Assembly (NCBI GenBank): GCA_944390885.1
Contig: CALXRP010000002.1
Coordinates: forward strand, 62,001 to 126,000
Reading direction: 5' to 3'
Length of the DNA: 64,000 nucleotides
Origin: an uncultured Alphaproteobacteria bacterium
GTDB taxonomy: Bacteria; Pseudomonadota; Alphaproteobacteria; RF32; CAG-239
Shown: piece by piece, positions 43,528 to 51,666 of the stretch
Numbering within the stretch: the stretch's first letter is position 1
Layout of the letters: every line of letters begins with the position of its first letter
Translations under genes and position numbers: made by a program
The notes under the pieces: generated by a model
Database searches by the model: none
Seen by the model: only the letters and a program-made list of their open reading frames with translations
What the model was told of the DNA's origin: nothing

Positions 43528-46500
43528 TCAGACGGTATATCCGCCGCCGCGGGGATCCACACCTCTCATCGGCGAAGGAGGCTGATTAATATTCTGCGTT
43601 GTCAAAGGCTCCTTAACAACAGATTTAGCCGCAACAGCTTCTTCTACACTTTTTCCTTGCCGGAGGGCTTCCAGTTTCTCTGCTCTGGAAAGCTCCTGCG
43701 GTTGAGATTCCGAAGCCTGTTCTCCATGAACTCTGGCTTGCAGTTCTTCGTTTAACTTATTAATATCCGGCTTTCCCGGCGTTTCAGACTGGTTTCCTGC
43801 CACCGGTTGTTCTGCAGTATGAACATCTTCCTGAGTATTAAAAACCTTTTCTGCTTCCTGCGTAACCAATTGAACATCCTGTTCCGCTCTAACCTGAGCA
43901 TCAGCAAGCAAAACATCACCATACTGCTCGGCAGACATATTCTTCTCCAGAAAAGCCAGCTCTCTGTCATTAAAATTTCCCATCTCCTGGCTGATTCTTT
44001 CAGTAACTGCGGCATGCAGTTCTCCACTGCCGACCAATCCGATATCTTCTGCATTATGGGTTTGAATTTCTCCTTTTTCATTCAAAGAAAATTCCACAAC
44101 TTTTCCGCTGTGAGGATCTTCCACGCCATAAGACTTACCGGCCTCAACCTGTGCCTGCATCTGATCATTAAGTCCTGCAATATCCGGCTGTTCGGTCTCA
44201 AGTCCGGCAGTTGTTCCCGCCTCTAAAGGCTGAGAAACCAAATCCGGGCGTTCTTCCGGATGTTGTTGAGCAACCGGCTCTTGCGCCTGAACTTCGCGCT
44301 CTGGCGAAACTTGCGTAGAAACCTCTTGTTCAATGGCTGGTTCTTCCGGCGGATTCGCCCAACCTTCCCCACCATCCCGGTCCACATAATCGGAAATGCC
44401 GTCATTATCCCTGTCAACCATCTGCGGCGTTTGTTGTTCTGCCGGACGTTCAATATAGTCAGACACGCCGTTATTATTTTCATCAACCATTGTCGGTACT
44501 TCAGGAGAAACCTCCACTGCCGTTGTTGTATCAACTGCTGTTGTTGCATCATACGCCGTTTGCCCGGCAATAACGGCCCAAGCCGTACCGGCTCCTGCCA
44601 CACTGGCAGCCCCCATTGCTTTCCAAACACTGCCGCCGGCCCTTCTGACATCTCGGAAGGCCTTGATTGTTGAAGCGGCTCCCAGCGCAATACCCGATGT
44701 TGCCTTGGCATTAGTAAGAGATTTAACCAACTCCGGAGCCAAATCAGCCGACGCAATTCCGGCCGTTGCAACACCGAGGGCTGTCATCGCTGCACTTGCC
44801 AATGCCATCTTATTATTTTTTAGAAAAGACCAGAGTTTAAGCTTCTTACCCTTTTTGGCCATTTCTTCTTTCTGTTTTTTATATTCTTTACGCAGTTTCA
44901 AAGCCTGATTGGCCAAAGACGCTGTTGCCACAACGGCAATGCCTGCCGGTCCCATCGTTGCGCCGGCCACATAATATGCGCCTGACCAAGCCGCCGTTTT
45001 GGCCAAAGATTTCAACATGGCATACTGTTTCTTCGGAGCATTTTTTGCTATCCGGTCATCCAATGCTTTTCCTTTCTCTCGCAAAGCCTCAACCCCGGCA
45101 TTCCGTTTTCCGACTTTGCTTTCCAAACGAGCGGCAAAACCCTCCCTGGCTTCGCTTTGCGCCGCCTGATAACCAAGCAGGCTCCCCTTGCTGATCTGAA
45201 TCTTATGTCCCTTGGCATAATCCTCTATTGCTTTAGATCCGCCGGAAACCACATTTTCAATTCCGGCCAGCCTGCCGACTTCAGCCACAATATTCGCTGC
45301 AAATTCTTTATTAAATTCTTCCGGATTAACCGGTCCGGGTTTAGTTCCGGCCATATTTTCCATTGTCTGCAGACGAATACTCTCCAAAAGCTGCTGCTTT
45401 AACTCATCATTATCTTTGCTTTTGGCCTTGCCAGCCAGACTCAGACCGTCGGTAATTTCCAAATTATCAAACAACGCCATGGCATCGGCCATTTCCGGAT
45501 ATTTCGGTTTTGGATTCTTCTGAGCCTCTTCCCTGTTTTTATCCAAAATGCCTTTTGCCTTCTCATACATTTTGGCAGAAAACATCGCTTCCGGCATCCG
45601 GGATGCTTTTTCAAGCAGAAAATCCATACTGCTTAACTCATCGGCAGAAACATCTTTACCAAGCTTCGACAACTTGGTTGCAATCGCCTTTTCCAAAGCC
45701 TCACTATCGGGACCTGTCGTTCCAAAAGCGTTTGACGCCGACAAAGAAGCCAAAGTCTTCAGATCAACCTCTTTGCCCTGCCGCAACTCTGCCATAGTTT
45801 TCTCGGCATCCTCACGAGACATCGGCTGTACCGGTTCTTCTTGATATTCGGCTTTATCCAGCGCATCCTTGCCCATATCGCCCATGGCAGCAATATTTTC
45901 CGAAACCCTTTCTGCATCTTCACTGGTCATCATCCACAAGCCGTGCTCTTTATCATAAGCCTCCGTAAATTCATTTAACTTGCCTTCGCAAGTTTCAGCC
46001 AATTCGGCAAGCCGAGGCTCATCAAAAGTTCCGTTGACTACTTTGCGGGAATCATAGAGTTTGCTCTCAACCTTGGTAAAAATTTCAAAAGCTCTTCCGG
46101 CACCCTCTCGACGATTAGACATCGGAATGGCATCAAGCAAGACCTGCGCCGCAGCCAAATCTTCTTTCTTGATAAAATCATTCTTGCCCATGGCGGCAAT
46201 CGCATTCAAGCGACGACCGACAGCTTCATCCACCCGTTGCTTGTCAAACCCTTCCGGATTCTTATCCATTTCGACTTTCAACGCAGCCAGATCATGCAAA
46301 CTGAGTTCATTCAAATCTTTGTCTTTATCTTTTGAAATATTCTGTGCCGTCACTGTATGCATTCCGGTAATCGGCTCTTCCTGATAAGGTTCTTTTTCCG
46401 GCAAACGCTCTTTGGCAGCCCGCAGCATGGCCTGCATTCCGCCCGCCCATTCTATCGGTGTTTCAATCTCACCATTGGCATAGGCCTGCATTTTTTCTTC

Positions 46501-46878
46501 CATCGCCAATCGGACTTTTCCATATCCGAGAACAGCATCTTCATTTCCGTCAACAGCAGCGGCACGCAGAACATTATTCATCTCAGCCAATTCATTCGGG
46601 CTCAGATTATACAATTCTTTCCCGTCTGCCGCTTTAATCGCATCTTCAAGCTTCATCGGCTCTTTATTTTCAACATAAGCAGCCTCCTGTTCCGGCTCTT
46701 TAAATGAAGCGGCAAATTCTTGCCCTTCCCGGCTTTGAGGAGCATACACATCACTGAGAATGGCCTTTTGCTCTCCGTTAAGCGAATCCCAAGTTGCATC
46801 TTCCGGCAGTTTCTGCCCTGTTTCTTTCTCATAAAAATCCCGCTGTTCCTGGGTTAAAATATTAGATTCATCAGCCAT
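43528..46878 (-). CDS. Giant protein with central hydrophobic domain and Ca-binding-like repeats (A of a paralogous pair)
   Basis: An 1116-residue protein I do not recognise. ATG at 46878 has GGAGTAGAAACC before it; there is no signal peptide. Residues 1-600 are acidic and helical with loose repeats of the form ELSLHDLAALKxxM...RLNAIAAMG (LYNLSPNELAEMNNVLRAAA; VDLKTLASLS). Residues about 618-775 are rich in Ala and Gly with membrane-type segments (AAWSGAYYVAGATMGPAGIA; MALASAAMTALGVATAGIAS). At about 795-835 are two TSP3-like aspartate loops (DENNNGVSDYIE; DRDNDGISDYVDRDGG). The C-terminal 280 residues are Glu/Gln-rich and end PMRGVDPRGGGYTV. The same domain order occurs in the neighbouring 939-residue gene. 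Possibly a surface, membrane-inserted or secreted effector-type protein; function unknown. Confidence 0.75.
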   Translation of the reverse strand: MADESNILTQEQRDFYEKETGQKLPEDATWDSLNGEQKAILSDVYAPQSREGQEFAASFKEPEQEAAYVENKEPMKLEDAIKAADGKELYNLSPNELAEMNNVLRAAAVDGNEDAVLGYGKVRLAMEEKMQAYANGEIETPIEWAGGMQAMLRAAKERLPEKEPYQEEPITGMHTVTAQNISKDKDKDLNELSLHDLAALKVEMDKNPEGFDKQRVDEAVGRRLNAIAAMGKNDFIKKEDLAAAQVLLDAIPMSNRREGAGRAFEIFTKVESKLYDSRKVVNGTFDEPRLAELAETCEGKLNEFTEAYDKEHGLWMMTSEDAERVSENIAAMGDMGKDALDKAEYQEEPVQPMSREDAEKTMAELRQGKEVDLKTLASLSASNAFGTTGPDSEALEKAIATKLSKLGKDVSADELSSMDFLLEKASRMPEAMFSAKMYEKAKGILDKNREEAQKNPKPKYPEMADAMALFDNLEITDGLSLAGKAKSKDNDELKQQLLESIRLQTMENMAGTKPGPVNPEEFNKEFAANIVAEVGRLAGIENVVSGGSKAIEDYAKGHKIQISKGSLLGYQAAQSEAREGFAARLESKVGKRNAGVEALREKGKALDDRIAKNAPKKQYAMLKSLAKTAAWSGAYYVAGATMGPAGIAVVATASLANQALKLRKEYKKQKEEMAKKGKKLKLWSFLKNNKMALASAAMTALGVATAGIASADLAPELVKSLTNAKATSGIALGAASTIKAFRDVRRAGGSVWKAMGAASVAGAGTAWAVIAGQTAYDATTAVDTTTAVEVSPEVPTMVDENNNGVSDYIERPAEQQTPQMVDRDNDGISDYVDRDGGEGWANPPEEPAIEQEVSTQVSPEREVQAQEPVAQQHPEERPDLVSQPLEAGTTAGLETEQPDIAGLNDQMQAQVEAGKSYGVEDPHSGKVVEFSLNEKGEIQTHNAEDIGLVGSGELHAAVTERISQEMGNFNDRELAFLEKNMSAEQYGDVLLADAQVRAEQDVQLVTQEAEKVFNTQEDVHTAEQPVAGNQSETPGKPDINKLNEELQARVHGEQASESQPQELSRAEKLEALRQGKSVEEAVAAKSVVKEPLTTQNINQPPSPMRGVDPRGGGYTV

Positions 46879-46914
46879 GGTTTCTACTCCGTGATAATCC
46901 GTTCAACATACTTT

Positions 46915-46943
46915 ATTGTACCAAATTTATGCATTTTGTACAA
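46915..46943 (-). promoter_or_regulatory. Promoter of gene A
   Basis: On the minus strand TTGTAC (46943-46938), 17-base spacer, TACAAT (46920-46915), 36 bases before the start codon. The two boxes are also the arms of the exact inverted repeat ATTGTAC / GTACAAT. A further TTGACA lies at 46956-46951. Confidence 0.6.
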
Positions 46944-47046
46944 TGTTTTTTGTCAACAAAAAATCATATTAACATTAATGTAACATTATAATTTCATCTT
47001 ACTTCCAAAGATTAAAACAATTCTTAAAAAACCGGATAAAAAGAAA

Positions 47047-47072
47047 AGAGCAGCAAATTTCTTTGCTACTCT
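47047..47072 (-). terminator. Terminator after gene B
   Basis: On the minus strand AGAGTAGCAAA and TTTGCTGCTCT pair with one internal mismatch, followed by TTTCTTTTT. Confidence 0.75.
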
Positions 47073-47107
47073 TCTCCCTTTCTTGTTAGGAAAATCTTTG
47101 GTTCAAA

Positions 47108-49927
47108 TTAACGACTGTAACCGTTATTTTTCATTTGAGCCATGCTGATTGCCGACTTTTTGATCTCGTTTATCTCTTTGTCGGTCATCAAACCGTTCGG
47201 ATCAGCCTGATATGCCTCAAGCAACATTTCACGATCTGCATTTTGGTTAATGGCCACATACCCGTTTTCATCAATAAACAGGCCGCGTTTAGCCAAATGC
47301 TTATCCATCCAGCCCATCCACTCTTCGGCGCCTTTAATGGTCTCGCCTTCTGCCAAACGGTTTTGCAAGTCAAAATAAACTTCACCATATGCAGCATACC
47401 GGCGAGCCTGAATATCAGGTTGATCACTAAAGCCTTCCAAATGAGCTGCAATTTTGCTGGTTTCAGCATCTTCCGGCATAGTATAATCAATAACGGCAGC
47501 ACCATCATGGAAATTATATGCAACACGACCGCCATTGGCCATATCAATCAAACCGGTAACCATTTCCGACTTAACATTCGGAGTCGGCTCACCGACATTG
47601 CCGTCAACATCATAATCATAACCTTCTGCCGGCTCGTTTTCAGGAATTGGAGCATCATGAAAGTCATAATCATAACCCTTAATAAGCTCCTGAGATTGAA
47701 CAGAACCAAGCTTAACATGTTCTTCAATATACCCTTGATAGAATTTCTTCGTCGTATCTTCAACGACTGTTTCAGCCGGAACTTGCTCTACCGGTACCGG
47801 TTCAACCGGAATTTCAACCGGCTCAACCTCAACAGGGGCAACTTCTACCGGCTCAACCTCAATCGGTTCCGGTATAACGGGGGTAGTTACCTCTTCATGA
47901 ACCGGCTCAACCGGATCACAACGCTCCACATCATCCGGCAATCTTCCGCTGACAACATCCGAAGTATTTTCCCAACACAGCGGATTACCATGATTATCAT
48001 AAGAATTCATACCGCGGGCAATATCAATATAATCGCCTTCCGTCAGCTGTCCGCCGCATGCCTTCTCAATCAAATCAACCAACATCCTCTGTTCAGGCAT
48101 ATTATTGGCCTTCATAATGGCATATTTATAAACAAATTCTTCCTTATTATCAATGCCTTCAAAATTTTCCAAATTCAAAACCGGCTTATCACCTTCAAAC
48201 AAACCATACAAAGCATCGGTCAAATCATCACCAAGGAAATGACGGTTACGATTATCCCAAAATTCCGTATGCAGAGAATGATCTCTGGCCTGAATTTCAA
48301 TTTTTCCGTTGCAATCATCCTCAGCCACTGCCTGATGTGTTTGGGAATCTTCACGAGCCCGTAAAGCATTTTCAATATCTTCACAAGGATCTTTCTCCGG
48401 CTCAACAACAGCAGAAACAGCAGAAGAATCAGCTTCCGTAACAGACTGTGCCGTTGTATCGACCGCAGCCCCCTGATTTCCGGCATCTACAACCTTAGCT
48501 TCGTTCAGATCCTTCCCATCCGGCAAAGTCAAACCGCTCTTTTCGGAATGAGCATTATCACTCCCCAAACCATTCTGGCTAAGATAATATCCTCCGGCAA
48601 AAAACGCTGCCGTAGCAATAGCCTTACCTACAGCTTTTCCGAGACCTTCACCTTTTTTATGAGCATCAGCAATATCAACCATATTCTTCAAGCCGACAGT
48701 ACTGTAAGCAACAGCAGCCCGTGTTCCCGTAGCATAACGCAAAAGCGATGACAACTGGCCTGAGCCGTTAAGAGCCTCTGCCGCATTAACACCGGCCACA
48801 CCCAAAGCAAGCACACCGGAAACAGCCGTCAAGGCATTCATTTTATTATCTTTCAAAAATGCTCCGAAAGACTTGTATTCGCCACGGTTCTCCCTATATG
48901 ACTGAACCATAGGCTTCAGGCTTTTATAACCGGCATATGCACCATAAATAGCCAAACCGGCCGGACCTGCAGCACCGGCCAACAGCATGGTTCCCCATCC
49001 GATACCGACATTGCTGACAACTTTAACTGTTGTCTTGGCAACCTGATAGGGCTTGCCGTATTTTTTCCCCCAGCGGTCATCCAGCTGAGAAATTCTCTTA
49101 TTCAGCTTGGCCAAAAACGGAATATTGCCGACTTTTGTTTTAATCCGGTCTTTAATGCCGTCAGCCCGTTCCATCGTTGTAGACAGATACCCCATAACAG
49201 CATCGCTCTTAACTTCAAGCTTTCCTTTTGCGTCATTAGCCTGATCAAGAATCTGTTTCCAAGTCTGCTTAACAGCAATATCAACCGATATATCGGTCTT
49301 TGCTTTCACCTGAGAAACAACAGTTCCGGACAACATGCTGTAAACGGCAAGCTCAATGCTGCTTTTCAAATTTTCAACATATTTAGCTTCATCAAGTTTT
49401 CCGTCGACCAAACTATCCGTATAAGCATTCAACCGGGCTGCTTCCAACACATCTGTTTTAGTATCGTCGGTAATATTCAGTTTATCAAAAACCTTTTTAC
49501 TCTCGGCAAATTCCTCACCATTATGCGGATTATATTTTGCTTCCAGTTGTTCCAGTTTTTGGGCGTTTTCTTCCAGCACTTCTTTGCTGACATTCACATC
49601 ATTATATTTTTTATAAACATCAAAAGTCTCTTGAATATCTTTACCGCTGGTTTGGCCTTTAATCAAATTGCCGTTAGCATCCTTGCCGTAAATAGCTATC
49701 AATTCTGCAAAAAAATCTATATCCCTGGGATTAGGTTGAAATTTACCGTCGGCAAACGGCTGCAAAACATTTACACCAATAAAATCTTTCAATTTGGCAA
49801 AAGCATCGGCTCCCTCTTTTCCTGCTGCCGGCAAACTTTTGGACAAACTAATCAAATCCTCATTTGAAAAAACCTGAAAATCACCTTTATTAATGATTTC
49901 AATTGCTTCTTTAGCGTCAATAGCCAT
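47108..49927 (-). CDS. Giant protein with central hydrophobic domain (B of a paralogous pair)
   Basis: A 939-residue protein without recognised family. ATG at 49927 follows AGGAGTTTTTACA; an in-frame start six codons upstream has no site. The N-terminal 290 residues are helical and charged (SNEDLISLSKSLPAAGKEG resembles repeats in gene A). Residues about 300-455 are Gly/Ala-rich and hydrophobic: NVGIGWGTMLLAGAAGPAGL, then FLKDNKMNALTAVSGVLALG, then GLGKAVGKAIATAAFFAGGY, in the same order as gene A (GPAGIAVVATASLANQ, FLKNNKMALASAAMTALG). Residues about 675-720 are a Pro-Glu-Val repeat tract (EPVEVAPVEVEPVEIPVEPV). No signal peptide and no catalytic motif seen. Its own promoter and terminator separate it from gene A. 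Confidence 0.75.
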   Translation of the reverse strand: MAIDAKEAIEIINKGDFQVFSNEDLISLSKSLPAAGKEGADAFAKLKDFIGVNVLQPFADGKFQPNPRDIDFFAELIAIYGKDANGNLIKGQTSGKDIQETFDVYKKYNDVNVSKEVLEENAQKLEQLEAKYNPHNGEEFAESKKVFDKLNITDDTKTDVLEAARLNAYTDSLVDGKLDEAKYVENLKSSIELAVYSMLSGTVVSQVKAKTDISVDIAVKQTWKQILDQANDAKGKLEVKSDAVMGYLSTTMERADGIKDRIKTKVGNIPFLAKLNKRISQLDDRWGKKYGKPYQVAKTTVKVVSNVGIGWGTMLLAGAAGPAGLAIYGAYAGYKSLKPMVQSYRENRGEYKSFGAFLKDNKMNALTAVSGVLALGVAGVNAAEALNGSGQLSSLLRYATGTRAAVAYSTVGLKNMVDIADAHKKGEGLGKAVGKAIATAAFFAGGYYLSQNGLGSDNAHSEKSGLTLPDGKDLNEAKVVDAGNQGAAVDTTAQSVTEADSSAVSAVVEPEKDPCEDIENALRAREDSQTHQAVAEDDCNGKIEIQARDHSLHTEFWDNRNRHFLGDDLTDALYGLFEGDKPVLNLENFEGIDNKEEFVYKYAIMKANNMPEQRMLVDLIEKACGGQLTEGDYIDIARGMNSYDNHGNPLCWENTSDVVSGRLPDDVERCDPVEPVHEEVTTPVIPEPIEVEPVEVAPVEVEPVEIPVEPVPVEQVPAETVVEDTTKKFYQGYIEEHVKLGSVQSQELIKGYDYDFHDAPIPENEPAEGYDYDVDGNVGEPTPNVKSEMVTGLIDMANGGRVAYNFHDGAAVIDYTMPEDAETSKIAAHLEGFSDQPDIQARRYAAYGEVYFDLQNRLAEGETIKGAEEWMGWMDKHLAKRGLFIDENGYVAINQNADREMLLEAYQADPNGLMTDKEINEIKKSAISMAQMKNNGYSR

Positions 49928-49962
49928 TGTAAAAACTCCTAACAAAAAATCTATTTGACGTG

Positions 49963-49991
49963 ATAATAACGCATTTTTCGGAATACTTCAA
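49963..49991 (-). promoter_or_regulatory. Promoter of gene B
   Basis: On the minus strand TTGAAG (49991-49986), 17-base spacer, TATTAT (49968-49963), 35 bases before the ATG. The distance to the start codon is almost the same as for gene A. Confidence 0.6.
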
Positions 49992-50140
49992 TACTTTTTT
50001 GTCAAATTAATCCAAAAAAACGTTTTTCGGTCAATTTTTTCCATAATTAAATAAAATTATAGAGTTATTTCGTTAAAATATCTTTTATTTTATATATTTT
50101 GCAACAAATAAACAGCAACGAATCGACCAAATTTTACTCA

Positions 50141-50168
50141 AAACCCCGAATTTCGAATCCGGGGTTTT
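50141..50168 (-). terminator. Terminator after the S66 peptidase gene
   Basis: AAACCCCG pairs with CGGGGTTT around an 11-base AT-rich loop just after the stop; on the minus strand it is followed by a T-rich stretch. Confidence 0.8.
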
Positions 50169-50173
50169 TCTCA

Positions 50174-51169
50174 TCAGGCCTTTACGGACAACCGTAGCGA
50201 CTCCGTATCCAAACAGCATTCTCCGCCAATCGGAAGCGTCAAAAGCGGGGTCGTATGACCAAAATCAACATTGGCAAGCACCGGCATCCGCGCCAGAGCC
50301 TTTTTGCTTTTAATAATATACTCGAGCTTTTCTTTCGTAACGTTTGAAGCCTTTTGAAAACGCCCGATAACAATCCCGGTCACATTTTCAAAATCCGGCT
50401 GATAAATCAAAGCCTGCAAATTCCGTTCAAAACTTCCGGCATCAGTTGCTTCACTGGTAAAGCAATCCTCAATAAACAAAACCGTATTTTTAACAAAACC
50501 GGGCCGATACGAAGATCCAAGCAGCAAATTAAAAGTCCCGAGATTGCCGCCGAGCAGCGTACCTTCTGCTTTGCCCGGATTAATCACCTGCCACCCTTCA
50601 TTTTTAATAAACTGTCGCTCCTCCTGATTGATAAACCACAAATCATCGCTCCAGGCATCTGAGGGTTTAATATCGTTTTGTTGTGCACCAAAAATCATTT
50701 TTTGCAAATTTTCAAGCGTATATTCTGCCCCTTTTTTCATACCGAGCGAGCTAAAATGCGGCCCGGAAAAAGTAACCAGCCCCGTCTTGGCATAAATTCC
50801 GTTCAACAATGCGGTAATATCAGAAAATCCGCAGAAAATTTTCGGATTCTCCCGAATAACGTCATAATCAAGATACGGCAGTAATTGGTTGGAATTGCTT
50901 CCGCCGATAACGGTAAAAATCGCCTTCACATTTTTGTCCTTAAAAGCATCTGTCAGATCTTCCACCCGCTTTTCCACTTCGGTCGAGCCGAACATATCCC
51001 AATTCTCGTCTGTCGTATTTTTACCAAAAGTAACTTTCAACCCCATTTCTTCAAAACGAACCCGGGCAATATCGCGGCTGTCCTGGCCGATAAGCCTTAA
51101 ACCTCTGGCCGGGGCAACAATCCGAACCTCATCTCCTGCTTTCAGCGTCTGCGGTACAATCTTTTTCAT
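50174..51169 (-). CDS. S66-family serine peptidase (LD-carboxypeptidase / MccF-like)
   Basis: A 331-residue cytoplasmic peptidase of family S66. The nucleophile Ser is in CGFSDITALLNGIYAKTG, the Glu of the triad in LLGGNLGTFNLLLGSS and following, and the His in DFGHTTPLLTLPIGG. GGSNSNQLLPYLDYD is the conserved loop before the nucleophile. Members cleave the LD bond of murein tetrapeptides (LdcA) or inactivate microcin C (MccF); the GFSD form and single-domain length do not settle which. ATG at 51169 has AGGAGGAAATAT before it. Confidence 0.88.
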   Translation of the reverse strand: MKKIVPQTLKAGDEVRIVAPARGLRLIGQDSRDIARVRFEEMGLKVTFGKNTTDENWDMFGSTEVEKRVEDLTDAFKDKNVKAIFTVIGGSNSNQLLPYLDYDVIRENPKIFCGFSDITALLNGIYAKTGLVTFSGPHFSSLGMKKGAEYTLENLQKMIFGAQQNDIKPSDAWSDDLWFINQEERQFIKNEGWQVINPGKAEGTLLGGNLGTFNLLLGSSYRPGFVKNTVLFIEDCFTSEATDAGSFERNLQALIYQPDFENVTGIVIGRFQKASNVTKEKLEYIIKSKKALARMPVLANVDFGHTTPLLTLPIGGECCLDTESLRLSVKA

Positions 51170-51226
51170 ATTTCCTCCTTATTTGACTTTTGGAACAATA
51201 TTATTACACCTTAATCAAAATTTCTA

Positions 51227-51272
51227 TTGCATTTAAATTTATCCGAAATTATTATAAGAACAAAACAAGAAC
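51227..51272 (+). promoter_or_regulatory. umuDC promoter with SOS (LexA) box
   Basis: TTGCAT (51227-51232), 17-base spacer, TATTAT (51250-51255), then GAACAAAACAAGAAC (51258-51272), which is GTTC-N7-GTTC on the other strand, the alphaproteobacterial LexA site. It covers the expected transcription start, so LexA binding would block it. Confidence 0.85.
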
Positions 51273-51290
51273 ATATAACAAGAGGTTTTC

Positions 51291-51665
51291 ATGCCGGCAT
51301 TTCATTCCTCCCATGATGAAAATTTTGATTTTTCCCCAAACGGCTATACTTCGCCGCTGGATTTAAACCGTCATCTGGTTATGCACCCTGCTGCCTGTTA
51401 TTTTTTGAAGATTGAAAGCGATTCGCTCTGCGGGGACGGTATTCTTCCCGGCGATATACTGATTGTCGACCGAGCCCTTTCACCTCAAAACGGCAACCTC
51501 ATCATTGCGGAACTAAACGGCGAACTGCTGGCGCGCCGCCTGCAATCCGGCAAAAGCGGCACAATCTTGTCAGCCTCGTCTCCAGGTGTCCGGCAGCGCA
51601 CAATCTCCGCCGATGATACCTTCTCGGTCTGGGGTGTTATAACTGCCAGCTTTCGGAAATATTAA
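51291..51665 (+). CDS. umuD: UmuD-like protein lacking catalytic Lys and cleavage site
   Basis: A 124-residue S24/LexA-fold protein, partner of UmuC in translesion synthesis. DLNRHLVMHPAACYFLKIES aligns with UmuD [20 protein letters not shown], and GDILIVDRALSPQNGNLIIA with the core. The nucleophile is kept as Ser45 (SDSLCGDG). The catalytic lysine (Lys97 in E. coli) is Arg82 here (NGELLARRLQ). The N-terminal arm is short and has no Cys-Gly or Ala-Gly cleavage bond at the equivalent place. It may therefore be made directly in a UmuD-prime-like active form. AGAGG lies 5 bases before the ATG. One base separates it from umuC. Confidence 0.88.
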   Translation: MPAFHSSHDENFDFSPNGYTSPLDLNRHLVMHPAACYFLKIESDSLCGDGILPGDILIVDRALSPQNGNLIIAELNGELLARRLQSGKSGTILSASSPGVRQRTISADDTFSVWGVITASFRKY

Positions 51666-51666
51666 A

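Noticed and set aside
44223-44774. 183-codon ORF in another frame within gene A
   Set aside because: Arg/Leu-rich product with no motifs, fully inside a gene with strong start signals.
47135-48364. 409-codon plus-strand ORF opposite gene B
   Set aside because: Antisense shadow rich in Ile, Asn, Arg and Phe, with no domain; gene B on the minus strand has promoter, ribosome site and terminator.
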